A stretch of DNA of 64,000 nucleotides, taken from positions 372,001-436,000 of the forward strand of contig CAVZGP010000009.1 of the NCBI GenBank assembly GCA_963774765.1. The letters are read 5' to 3'. Positions within the stretch are counted from its first letter, which is position 1. Every line of letters starts with the position of its first letter. The DNA is from Sva-07 sp963774765 (GTDB lineage Bacteria; Actinomycetota; Acidimicrobiia; Acidimicrobiales; Ilumatobacteraceae). Made by a program: the position numbers and the translations under genes. Of this stretch, positions 41,884 to 49,982 are shown in pieces. The notes beneath the pieces are model-generated. The model was not told the origin of the DNA. It saw nothing but the letters and a program-made list of their open reading frames with translations, and ran no database searches.

Positions 41884-42564
41884 TCATCGCGGCCGGCGGT
41901 TGCATGGCGAGATCAGGCGGGTGTGAGCGGCGCGGAAGAACGCGATGATGTGTTCGCTGCGTCGGTCGAGCGCTGCCGGCGCGAGCGGGTCCTCGTCGAG
42001 CAGGCCCTCGAGGAACGGTGCGTCGGAGAAGTAGCTCAGCAATGCCCCGTACCCGGTGAGCAACAACTGCTGCGGGTTCTGGTGGCGGAACACGCCCGCG
42101 TCCATCTCGCGTCCGAGGTAGTCGGCGGCCTGATCGAACATTGGGCGCAACACGGCTGCGAGGTCGATGCCGAGATGCGATCCACCGTCGATGGCCTCGC
42201 GCCGCATCAGCGTGACGTAGCTCGGGTTGTCGGCGAAATAGCCGAATCCGGCTCGCAGCACCTGTTCGACCTTCGGCCAGCCCGTCGCCGTGGACTCGAT
42301 GGCGCCGGCAAGCCGGGCGAACCAGTCCGACAGGAGGCGTTCGAAGACTTCGCCATACAGCGCATCCTTCGACGCGAAGTGATGCAGCAGGCTGGGTCGA
42401 CGGATGCCGACCTCGGCGGCGATGTCGTTGAGCGATGTTCCGCTGTAGCCGCCGTGCGCAAAACACGAAAGCGCCGCGTCGAGGATCTGGTCACGGGTGG
42501 ACCGACCCTCGACGGGCGCTTCGCTGACTTCGTTCGATTCGTTCGCAGCGCCCGGGTCCGACAT
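41884..42564 (-). CDS. TetR/AcrR-family transcriptional regulator
   Basis: A 226-residue regulator. The N-terminal DNA-binding domain (about 22-70) has the typical TRDQILDAALSCFAHGGYSGTSLNDIAAEVGI helix-turn-helix followed by SLLHHFASKDALYGEVF. The C-terminal half is a ligand-binding helical domain. The target is unknown; it lies beside the acyl-CoA synthetase gene, which is a reasonable candidate. The start ATG is followed by an acidic leader. The stop codon lies in a GCGATGAGC sequence. Confidence 0.9.
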   Translation of the reverse strand: MSDPGAANESNEVSEAPVEGRSTRDQILDAALSCFAHGGYSGTSLNDIAAEVGIRRPSLLHHFASKDALYGEVFERLLSDWFARLAGAIESTATGWPKVEQVLRAGFGYFADNPSYVTLMRREAIDGGSHLGIDLAAVLRPMFDQAADYLGREMDAGVFRHQNPQQLLLTGYGALLSYFSDAPFLEGLLDEDPLAPAALDRRSEHIIAFFRAAHTRLISPCNRRPR

Positions 42565-42615
42565 GTTGTCGGCGAACGCTACAGCCGTCTCAGCCGGAGG
42601 TGATCCGGCCAGTGA

Positions 42616-43038
42616 TCAGGCAGGCGGGTAGACGCCCATCTGCTTGGCCTTGTCGGTCTGCCAGAAGATGTCCGCGATCTCGTCGATGTAGGCAACGAGT
42701 TGCTCACCTGCCGCGGGGTCCATGGTCTTCTTGGCCTCGCCGGCCTGATGGATCGCCTTCCAGAACAACTCGTGGAGCTGCGGGAACGCCGCGAAGTGGT
42801 CGGGTGCGAAGAAGTCGGCCCACAGCACCATCAGGTGATGCTTGGTCTCCTCGGCGCGCTCCTCCTTGATCGAGATACAGCGGGCACGGAACACCTCGTC
42901 GTCGGACTCGGCATACTTCTTGGCCGTCTTGACCACCGACAGCGCTTCGATCTTTGCCTGCGCCGGGTCGTACACCCCGCAGTAGAGATCGCAGTGGGCG
43001 TGGGCGACGGTGGCCGATGCGAACAATTTGGCGAACAT
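42616..43038 (-). CDS. sodN: Nickel superoxide dismutase with variant Ni-hook
   Basis: A 140-residue NiSOD precursor. A 14-residue leader (MFAKLFASATVAHA) precedes His15, which after cleavage becomes the N-terminal nickel ligand. The hook reads HCDLYCGVYDPAQ, so Cys2, Cys6, Gly7 and Tyr9 of the mature enzyme are present, but position 5 is Tyr instead of the normally invariant Pro. The rest is the four-helix bundle. It converts superoxide to oxygen and hydrogen peroxide. The maturation protease gene lies divergently 85 bases away. Confidence 0.93.
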   Translation of the reverse strand: MFAKLFASATVAHAHCDLYCGVYDPAQAKIEALSVVKTAKKYAESDDEVFRARCISIKEERAEETKHHLMVLWADFFAPDHFAAFPQLHELFWKAIHQAGEAKKTMDPAAGEQLVAYIDEIADIFWQTDKAKQMGVYPPA

Positions 43039-43123
43039 GGTGACTCCTCAGTGCTGAGTGGTGGGGTGTGCAGTGTCGACGATTCCCGGGGGGACGTCGC
43101 ATCGAAACATACACTCCGCCGCG

Positions 43124-43444
43124 ATGAGGTTGCCCACCCGTCCCCGCTGGCCCCGGCGATTCGTGGTTGCCGACCGGTCGATGGAGCCGACGCTCGTGGA
43201 CGGTCAAGGATTGATCGCGTTCCCCTCGACGCGGGCCAGGGTCGGCCAGCTGTGCTGCATCGAGCACCCACATCGTCCTGGGTTCTGGCTCGTCAAACGT
43301 GTCGAGGCGGTACTCGACGACGGAACCATGCGTGTGCTGTCGGACAATCGGGCCAGCACGTTGGCCGACTCGCGATCGTTTGGCCCGGTCCCCGTCATCG
43401 GCTCCTACCGGGTGGTCGTCAGGATTCCCCGCCGCCTGATGTGA
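43124..43444 (+). CDS. sodX: Nickel-type superoxide dismutase maturation protease
   Basis: A 106-residue protein of the signal-peptidase-like/S24-S26 fold. Ser19 in DRSMEPTL and Lys58 in FWLVKRVE form the expected Ser/Lys dyad. SodX proteins remove the NiSOD leader to expose the N-terminal histidine. There is no membrane anchor, so it acts in the cytoplasm. Its divergent placement beside sodN supports this assignment strongly. Ordinary signal peptidase is ruled out by the missing anchor and small size. Confidence 0.9.
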   Translation: MRLPTRPRWPRRFVVADRSMEPTLVDGQGLIAFPSTRARVGQLCCIEHPHRPGFWLVKRVEAVLDDGTMRVLSDNRASTLADSRSFGPVPVIGSYRVVVRIPRRLM

Positions 43445-43544
43445 GCAGTGTTGATCTGCGCCCGCCGCGTCCCGCCTTCCGGGACCCTCGGGGCACAGAT
43501 CGAGCGGTGGGACACACGGGGCGCAGAACGTAGCGTGGTGCGCC

Positions 43545-43940
43545 ATGCAGATCGTTGCCGCCCTGTTCGTCGAGAGCTTCGAGATGCGCGAGGCTCCGGG
43601 GCCGTCGACACGGATCGACATGACGGGCGTGATGTTCTCCCAGGCCGCTCCCGAGCCGGCTCCGGTCACGATCACGCCGCACCTGATCGGGCTGATCTTC
43701 TGCCCAGAGGGCGAAACCGGCAGCGGCGTCTTCGAGGTGATCTTCCGCCGAGGGATCGCGGAAGACAGCGAACAGGTCGCCCGCAACGTCAGCCCATTCA
43801 CCGTCGAACCCGGCAAGTTCACCTATCGACTCGTTCGTGGCGAACTCGAGTTCCCCGACTACAGCCAGGTGTTCGCCCACTGCCGCGTCGACCTCGGCCC
43901 GTGGCATCTCGTGCCCTTCACGCTCCTCCCACCAGCCTGA
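43545..43940 (+). CDS. Conserved hypothetical protein (beta-sandwich-like, DUF6941-like)
   Basis: A 131-residue protein predicted to be beta-rich (alternating strands such as PVTITPHLIGLIFC and FEVIFRRG) with no catalytic motif. It resembles uncharacterised actinobacterial proteins, possibly of the DUF6941 type, which I recall only loosely. The ATG at 43545 has clean flanking sequence. It is followed two bases later by a perfect palindrome. No membrane or signal segment. Confidence 0.6.
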   Translation: MQIVAALFVESFEMREAPGPSTRIDMTGVMFSQAAPEPAPVTITPHLIGLIFCPEGETGSGVFEVIFRRGIAEDSEQVARNVSPFTVEPGKFTYRLVRGELEFPDYSQVFAHCRVDLGPWHLVPFTLLPPA

Positions 43941-43941
43941 C

Positions 43942-43974
43942 GATTTCACCAGGGGTCAGACCCCTGGTGAAATC
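43942..43974 (+). terminator. Perfect 16-bp palindrome, likely terminator or REP-like element
   Basis: GATTTCACCAGGGGTC and its exact complement GACCCCTGGTGAAATC are separated by a single base. The hairpin lies directly after the stop of the hypothetical gene and 42 bases before the transketolase start. It has no U-run. The GGGGTCAGACCCC core recurs as a palindromic element in other genomes as I recall. Confidence 0.6.
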
Positions 43975-44016
43975 GGGTTGGTCTGGATTCCGAGGCTGTC
44001 GGGTACTCTCGCCCGC

Positions 44017-45969
44017 GTGTCGTTGACTGCAGAACAGGACCAGCTCGCCGTCTCGCTCATCCGTGGCATGGCCATGGACGCCCCGCTCGCCGCCAACAGC
44101 GGCCACCAGGGCACGGCGATGGCCTTGGCCCCACTCGGCCATGTGCTCTACAGCCGGGTGATGAAACACGATCCCGCCGATCCGGCGTGGCCCGACCGTG
44201 ACCGCTTCGTGCTGTCGAACGGCCATGCGTCGATCCTGCAGTACTCGCTGCTGTTCCTCTCGGGCTACGGGCTCGAACTCGACGACCTGAAGACGTTCCG
44301 CCAGTGGGGATCGGCGACGCCCGGCCACCCCGAAGCCGGCCATACGGCAGGCGTCGAAGTCACGACCGGCCCGCTCGGACAGGGTTTCGCCAACGCCGTC
44401 GGCATGGCGATCGCCGAGGAGAATCTGCGTGCCCGTTTCGGCGCCGAGGCACAGGATCACTTCACGTTCGTGATCGCCGGCGACGGCTGTCTGATGGAAG
44501 GCATCAGCCATGAAGCGGCGTCGCTCGCCGGCCATCTCGGCCTCGGCAGGTTGATCTGCGTGTTCGACGACAACCTGATCACGATCGACGGTCCGACCAG
44601 CATGTCGACCGGTGACGACGCGGCGATGCGATTCCGCTCGTACGGCTGGGACGTCGTCGATCTCGGCGAGATGGCCGACGACCTCGCTGGGCTCGAAGCA
44701 GCGCTCGACGCAGCGAAGCAGCAGACCGAGAAGCCGTCGCTGCTCATCCTGCGCTCGCACATCGGCGAGCCCTCCCCCGACCACGTCGACACCAACGGAG
44801 CACACGGCAATCCGTTCACCACCGACGACGTCACGCGCACCAAGGAGATCATGGGGATTCCCGACGAACCCTTCTGGGCGCCCGATGAGCTCGTGGCTGC
44901 CTACCGCAACCATGTCGGCGAACGGGGCGCGACGGCTCGCAGCGCATGGGCGAACAGCAGCACCTCCGTCACCGCCACGCCCGAGTGGCAGGCGGCGTGG
45001 GCCGGGACCGGCACCGACGGATGGGACGCCGAACTCCCCGCCTACGACCTCGGCGAGTCGGTGGCCACGCGCAAAGCGATCCAGAAGGCGCTCGACGCCA
45101 CCTACGACTGTCTTCCCGGTCTGATCTCAGGCTCTGCCGATCTCACCGGCAGCAACGGCACCGGCCTGGCGCGAACCACCGCGTTCACCGCCGACGATCG
45201 CAGCGGTCGTTACCTGCACTACGGGATCCGCGAACACGCCATGGGCGCGGCGCTCGTCGGGATGGCACAGCACGGCGGCACCCTGCCGATCAGCGGCACG
45301 TTCTTCGTGTTCTCCGACTACATGCGACCCTCGATCCGCCTGGCGGCACTCTCGGGGGCAAAGGCCTGCTTCGTGTTCACCCACGACTCCGTCGGCGTCG
45401 GTGAGGACGGCCCCACGCACCAGCCGGTCGAACATCTCGCTGCACTACGCGCGATTCCATGCCTGCACGTCGTGCGACCAGCGGACGGAAACGAGACGAT
45501 CCACGCCTGGGCCGACATCGTGCGCCACGACGGTCCGTCCGCTCTGATCCTGAGCCGTCAGAACATCCGTGTGGTCACCGACGGCTCTGCAGTCGCTCGC
45601 GGCGCCGGCATCGTGACCGACTCCGATGGCGACCCGGAGGTCGTCCTGGTTGCGACCGGCAGCGAGGTCGAGGTCTGTGTCGACGCCGCCGAGCAGCTTC
45701 GTGCGCAGGGTCGCCAGGTCCGCGTGGTGAGCCTGCCGAGCTGGGACCGCTTCTCCGCTCAGGATGAGGACTTCCGCGATTCGATCCTGCCGGCCGGCGT
45801 TCCCACACTGTCGGTCGAAGCGGCCACCACGTTCGGCTGGGAACGCTGGTCCGACGACTCGATCGGCATCGACCGCTTCGGTGCAAGTGCACCGGGCGAA
45901 CTCGTCCTCGAACAGCTCGGCATCAACGTCGACCACGTCGTCGAGCGGGCCAACGCACTGCTCCCCTGA
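44017..45969 (+). CDS. tkt: Transketolase
   Basis: A 650-residue thiamin-diphosphate enzyme of the pentose phosphate pathway. Features are the N-terminal ANSGHQGTAMALAPLGHVLYSRVMKHDP block, the thiamin-binding GDGCLMEGISHEAASLAGHLGL segment (GDG...N motif) and the pyrimidine-binding domain with REHAMGAALVGMA and THDSVGVGEDGPTHQPVEHL. The GTG at 44017 begins right before the conserved start. It transfers two-carbon units between sugar phosphates. It is followed by tal, as in many actinobacteria. Confidence 0.96.
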   Translation: MSLTAEQDQLAVSLIRGMAMDAPLAANSGHQGTAMALAPLGHVLYSRVMKHDPADPAWPDRDRFVLSNGHASILQYSLLFLSGYGLELDDLKTFRQWGSATPGHPEAGHTAGVEVTTGPLGQGFANAVGMAIAEENLRARFGAEAQDHFTFVIAGDGCLMEGISHEAASLAGHLGLGRLICVFDDNLITIDGPTSMSTGDDAAMRFRSYGWDVVDLGEMADDLAGLEAALDAAKQQTEKPSLLILRSHIGEPSPDHVDTNGAHGNPFTTDDVTRTKEIMGIPDEPFWAPDELVAAYRNHVGERGATARSAWANSSTSVTATPEWQAAWAGTGTDGWDAELPAYDLGESVATRKAIQKALDATYDCLPGLISGSADLTGSNGTGLARTTAFTADDRSGRYLHYGIREHAMGAALVGMAQHGGTLPISGTFFVFSDYMRPSIRLAALSGAKACFVFTHDSVGVGEDGPTHQPVEHLAALRAIPCLHVVRPADGNETIHAWADIVRHDGPSALILSRQNIRVVTDGSAVARGAGIVTDSDGDPEVVLVATGSEVEVCVDAAEQLRAQGRQVRVVSLPSWDRFSAQDEDFRDSILPAGVPTLSVEAATTFGWERWSDDSIGIDRFGASAPGELVLEQLGINVDHVVERANALLP

Positions 45970-46013
45970 TCGCATTCCACCTCCATCCCCCACCTCCATC
46001 TCGAAAGGACGCC

Positions 46014-47124
46014 ATGGCTGACAACCGGATCATCGCTCTCCACGACGAGCAGGGCCAGAGTGCCTGGCTCGACAACCTGAAACGCGGCTACATCGCCTCG
46101 GGCAGACTCGTCGAGATCCGCGAAAGCGGCGTGCGCGGCTTGACGTCGAACCCGTCGATCTTCCAGAAGGCGATCCAGGACTCGTCCGACTACGACGAGC
46201 AGTTCGCCGAACTCCGTTCCGCAGGCACCCCCACGAATGACGCGTACTGGGCGATGGTGATCAGCGACATCCACAGCGCCTGCGACGTCTTTTCGAAGGT
46301 CTACGACCACTCGGACGGCGTCGACGGCTACGTGAGCGTCGAGGTCGACCCGGGTCTCGCGCATGACGGACCCGGAACGGAGACGGCGGCTCGTGAGCTG
46401 CACGAACGGATCGACCGGCGAAACCTCATGGTCAAGATCCCCGGCACCGAGGAGGGGCTCGCCCCGATCCAGCAGATGATCGCCGAGGGTCGCTGCATCA
46501 ACGTCACGTTGATCTTCAGCCTCGACCGCTACTCGAGAGTGATCGAGGCCTACCTCGCAGGACTCGAGCGGCTCGCGATGGACCCCGACGCCGACCTGTC
46601 AGCAGTGGCGAGCGTGGCGAGCTTCTTCATCAGCAGGGTCGACTCCGAGGTCGATCGTCGCCTCGACTCGATCGGTTCCGACGAGGCACTTGCCCTACGC
46701 GGCAAGGCCGCCGTAGCCCAAGGCAAGCTCGCCTACCAGCTCTTCCGCGAGGCGTTCTCGGGGCCACGTTGGCAGGCCCTCGCCGATCGGGGCGCCCGGG
46801 TGCAGCGGCCGCTGTGGGCATCGACATCGACCAAGAACGAGGCCTACCCCGACACGCTGTACGTCGACGAGCTGATCGGGCCTGACACGCGTGAACACAC
46901 TGCCCGAAGCAACACTCGAGGCGTTCGCCGACCACGGCACCGTCGATCGCCGCGTCGATGCAGACGTCGATCACGCCCGCGCCGTGTGGCAGGCGTTGGC
47001 CGATGTCGGCGTCGACATGGACGACGTGGCCGCGCAACTCGAACGCGAGGGCGTCGCCAGCTTCGCGTCGGCGTTCGACGAACTGATCAGCGCGCTCGAC
47101 ACCAAGGCCGCCACCCTCCCCTGA
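46014..47124 (+). CDS. tal: Transaldolase, frame broken once near the 3' end
   Basis: Joined across one frameshift, about 369 residues, the normal length of the long actinobacterial transaldolase. It has GVRGLTSNPSIFQKAIQ, the Schiff-base lysine in LMVKIPGT, and INVTLIFSLDRY. After VDELIGPDT the frame changes near 46885-46890, and the conserved tail NTLPEATLEAFADHG...DELISALDTKAA continues in the next frame. One extra base explains it. It exchanges three-carbon units between fructose-6-phosphate and erythrose-4-phosphate. It starts 44 bases after tkt. Confidence 0.88.
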
Positions 47125-47142
47125 CCATCCGCACCCCTCCCC

Positions 47143-47201
47143 AGCCCGAAAAATGCCTCGTTTGTCGCGCTGAGCGCGCAGATCCAGGCATTTTTCGGGC
47201 T
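47143..47201. terminator. Bidirectional hairpin terminator between tal and the molybdopterin enzyme gene
   Basis: AGCCCGAAAAATGCCT at 47143-47158 is the exact complement of AGGCATTTTTCGGGCT at 47186-47201. The A-run and T-run in the arms serve both strands. It lies between convergent genes (tal and the molybdopterin oxidoreductase), so termination in both directions is likely. Confidence 0.7.
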
Positions 47202-47225
47202 GTATTGGGCTCGCGCGGGGAATGG

Positions 47226-48773
47226 TCAGACGTCGATCCAGCGACGGGGGTAGCCGGACGCTCCATTGGGGGCGACGGGGGCGGTCTCTTCGGTCTGGGG
47301 CTCGCCGGTGCCGTCGAACGCGCGTGACTCGATCATGTGGCGCCCGGGTTCGAGATCGAGGGTCACCATCCATTGCGCCCATGTGTCATTGGACGGGACC
47401 CCGCCGAGGTCGGCCTGAATCCACGGGCCACCATCGGAACGAACTTCGACACGGGACACGCCGCGATGGATCGCCCATGCGATCCCCCCGACGACCACGT
47501 CGTTGGCCGTAGCACCCGGTCGATCGGTGTCGATCCGCGACATCGTCTTGATCGGCCCGTTCTTCGACCAGCCTCGGGGTACCCAGTAGGCGTCGTAGTC
47601 CTCCCACCGAGTCAACTCGATCTGCGTGACCCACTTCGTGGCAGACACGTAGCCGTACAGCCCCGGCACGACCATGCGGACCGGGTAGCCGTGTCGGGCG
47701 GGCAAGGGCTCACCGTTCATGGCGATGGCGAGCATGGCATCGCGCCCGTCCATCACGATCTCGGTCGGAGTACCCGCCGTCCAGTCATCGATCGATCGGC
47801 TGACGATCTGGGTCGCCTCGGGCCGCACCCCGGCCTCCTCGAGCACGTCGCGCAACAGCACTCCCTGCCACAGTGCGTTTCCGATCAGATCACCACCGAT
47901 CGGATTCGACACGCACGACAGCGTGATGTACCGCTCGACCTGCGGGCGGGCGAGCAGGTCGTCGAACGTCAGCTCCATCGGCTTGTCGACCATCCCACCG
48001 ATCTTCAGCCGCCAGCTGTCCTTCGACACCTGCGGCACCACCAGCGCCGTGTCGATCCGGTAGAAGTCGGCGGTCGGCGTGATGAACGGCTCGAGGCCAT
48101 CGAGTGGGAGCTGTGCGTCCGCCGGCAGCCCCGGCGCCGGTACGTCGACCGACGGCAAGCTGAGCACGCTGCGCTCGCTGTCGACTTCGAATCGTTGTTG
48201 GAGCATCCTGCCGACCCCGCCGGCGATCACCGCGATCGAACCGATGCCGATCGCCCCGCCGACGAAACGTCGACGGTCGACACCCATCGGCTGTGCGGCG
48301 GGCTGCTCAGCGTCGACGCTGGTCGCCGACACCACCGGCCGCGGGGCGAGGTACAAGAGCACGGCGATCGAGACGGCGGTCCCGACGATCGTCGGGAGCA
48401 GCTTGAGCAATGTGGGCTCTGGACGCGTGAGGACCGCCCAGGCACCGACCACGCCGGTGACGCAGGTCAACGCAACGGCGGCAGAGCGAGCCCCGCGCAT
48501 CGCAAGCACTCCGACGCCGATTCCGATGCCGAGCAGCACAACCAGCGCTCCGAGGACCAGCACGACCTTGTCGTTGGTGCCGAACGTCTCGATCGCCCAG
48601 TCCTTGAGTGGCCTCGGCACCCAGTCGATGAACACCTGTCCGACCGGCACGACCGGCGACGACGTCCGCTCGACGAGGCCCACCACGAGTTCGGCCGCGG
48701 CGAGGCCCGCGCCTGTCGCGACGAGGCCCAGCACCGGACCCATCCATCTGGGCCCGTACGATCGGTCGTTCAT
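47226..48773 (-). CDS. Membrane-anchored sulfite-oxidase-type molybdopterin oxidoreductase
   Basis: A 515-residue protein. Four hydrophobic segments in the first 160 residues are followed by a possible twin-arginine-like DRRRFVGG stretch with a further hydrophobic segment (about 165-190). The catalytic domain has the molybdenum-ligand cysteine in YITLSCVSNPIGGDLIG, then HGYPVRMVVPGLYGYVSATKWV and a C-terminal dimerisation domain. The enzyme probably faces outward and oxidises sulfite or reduces an S- or N-oxide. Start codons of this gene and the LOG gene overlap on opposite strands (CATG). Confidence 0.88.
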   Translation of the reverse strand: MNDRSYGPRWMGPVLGLVATGAGLAAAELVVGLVERTSSPVVPVGQVFIDWVPRPLKDWAIETFGTNDKVVLVLGALVVLLGIGIGVGVLAMRGARSAAVALTCVTGVVGAWAVLTRPEPTLLKLLPTIVGTAVSIAVLLYLAPRPVVSATSVDAEQPAAQPMGVDRRRFVGGAIGIGSIAVIAGGVGRMLQQRFEVDSERSVLSLPSVDVPAPGLPADAQLPLDGLEPFITPTADFYRIDTALVVPQVSKDSWRLKIGGMVDKPMELTFDDLLARPQVERYITLSCVSNPIGGDLIGNALWQGVLLRDVLEEAGVRPEATQIVSRSIDDWTAGTPTEIVMDGRDAMLAIAMNGEPLPARHGYPVRMVVPGLYGYVSATKWVTQIELTRWEDYDAYWVPRGWSKNGPIKTMSRIDTDRPGATANDVVVGGIAWAIHRGVSRVEVRSDGGPWIQADLGGVPSNDTWAQWMVTLDLEPGRHMIESRAFDGTGEPQTEETAPVAPNGASGYPRRWIDV

Positions 48774-49803
48774 GGCCCCAGATGTATCGGACTCCGCACT
48801 CGCCCAGGCTCGAAAGATCGTCTCCGAGCTCGGTGTTTCCGAGAATGTTCGACTCTCGGAAGAGCTCGTTTCCGAAGCGTTGGGACTCATCACCGATCAG
48901 CCTGACACGCTCGATCTCAAGATCGCCACTGCAGCCCTCGCTGAGATGCGTGACGCCTACGCGATGTTCGCCCCGTTCACGGACCGCCGGAAGGTGGCGA
49001 TCTTCGGGTCGGCACGCACACGTGCCGATGATCGGCTGTACGGGCTCGCAGTCGAACTGGCGCGCACTTTGGCCGCACACGGATGGATGGCCGTCACCGG
49101 AGCCGGGCCCGGAATCATGCAGGCAGGCATGGAGGGTGCCGGGCGCCAGATGTCGATCGGCGTCTCCATCCGGCTGCCGTTCGAGTCGGGAGCCAACTCG
49201 GTCATCGCCGGTGACGAGAAGCACGTCAGCATGAAGTACTTCTTCACCCGCAAGCTGATGCTGATCAAGGAGTCGCAGGCGTTCGTGTGCATGCCAGGCG
49301 GCTTCGGGACGCTCGACGAGATGTTCGAGCTGCTGACGCTCACCCAGACCGGCAAGGGCGTCCCGGTGCCGATCGTGTTGCTCGACGCACCCGGCGATCC
49401 GTTCTGGGAGGGCGTCGACACGTTCGTCCGAGAGCAGCTGATCGCCCGCGGACTCGTCTCGGCCAATGACGTCGATCTGTACACGATCACGAACGATGTC
49501 GGCGAGGCGGCGCGCGTCATCGAGGGGTTCTACGCCAACTACGACTCGGTCCGATACGTCGGCGACCACCTCGTGGTCCGGATGCACCAGGGCCCGACCG
49601 ATGCGCAGCTGGCAGAGCTCAATGACTGGTTCGGCCACCTGGCGTCGAGCGGAGCCATCGAACGCGCCGAGCCGTTCAAGATCGAGCGACGCGACGACGA
49701 CAAGCTCGACCTCGATCGGATCTCGTGTGTGTTCGCCAAACGCGGCTACAGCGACCTGGTCGCCATGATCCGCGTGCTCAACAGCTACATCTCGTCGAGT
49801 TGA
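48772..49803 (+). CDS. LOG-family protein (TIGR00730-like, lysine-decarboxylase fold)
   Basis: A 343-residue protein. The Rossmann-like core has FGSARTRADDRLYGLA, TGAGPGIMQAGMEGAG and the signature PGGFGTLDEMFELLTLTQ. LOG proteins act as cytokinin-riboside 5'-monophosphate phosphoribohydrolases. This longer form, with a helical N-terminal extension and C-terminal extra domain, resembles PpnN-type nucleotide monophosphate nucleosidases, but the assignment is uncertain. The ATG shares two bases with the divergent molybdopterin gene start. Confidence 0.85.
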   Translation: MAPDVSDSALAQARKIVSELGVSENVRLSEELVSEALGLITDQPDTLDLKIATAALAEMRDAYAMFAPFTDRRKVAIFGSARTRADDRLYGLAVELARTLAAHGWMAVTGAGPGIMQAGMEGAGRQMSIGVSIRLPFESGANSVIAGDEKHVSMKYFFTRKLMLIKESQAFVCMPGGFGTLDEMFELLTLTQTGKGVPVPIVLLDAPGDPFWEGVDTFVREQLIARGLVSANDVDLYTITNDVGEAARVIEGFYANYDSVRYVGDHLVVRMHQGPTDAQLAELNDWFGHLASSGAIERAEPFKIERRDDDKLDLDRISCVFAKRGYSDLVAMIRVLNSYISSS

Positions 49804-49982
49804 CGCAACACGGCGGCAGCCTTTTCGATCGCTCGGCGGGCCTGCATCAGCCTCTTGTCGTCCACAGGACGTGTGATCTCGCCGTCGGCGACCGCCTCAC
49901 GCAGCCGGTCGAACGCGATCTCGTCGAGATCAGCAGCAACGGCCTCGAGCCGCTCGACATACGAGGAGTACTCCCCCGTCAT
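49785..49982 (-). CDS. Small conserved helical protein upstream-coupled to glcF
   Basis: A 65-residue, highly charged helical protein (EYSSYVERLEAVAADLDEIAFDRLREAV...). Its 3' end overlaps the LOG gene's 3' end by 19 bases on the opposite strand, and its ATG overlaps the glcF stop (ATGA), so it is translated after glcF. The function is not known; similar short proteins occur downstream of glycolate-oxidase-type Fe-S genes in actinobacteria, but this is a weak recollection. Confidence 0.6.
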   Translation of the reverse strand: MTGEYSSYVERLEAVAADLDEIAFDRLREAVADGEITRPVDDKRLMQARRAIEKAAAVLRQLDEM

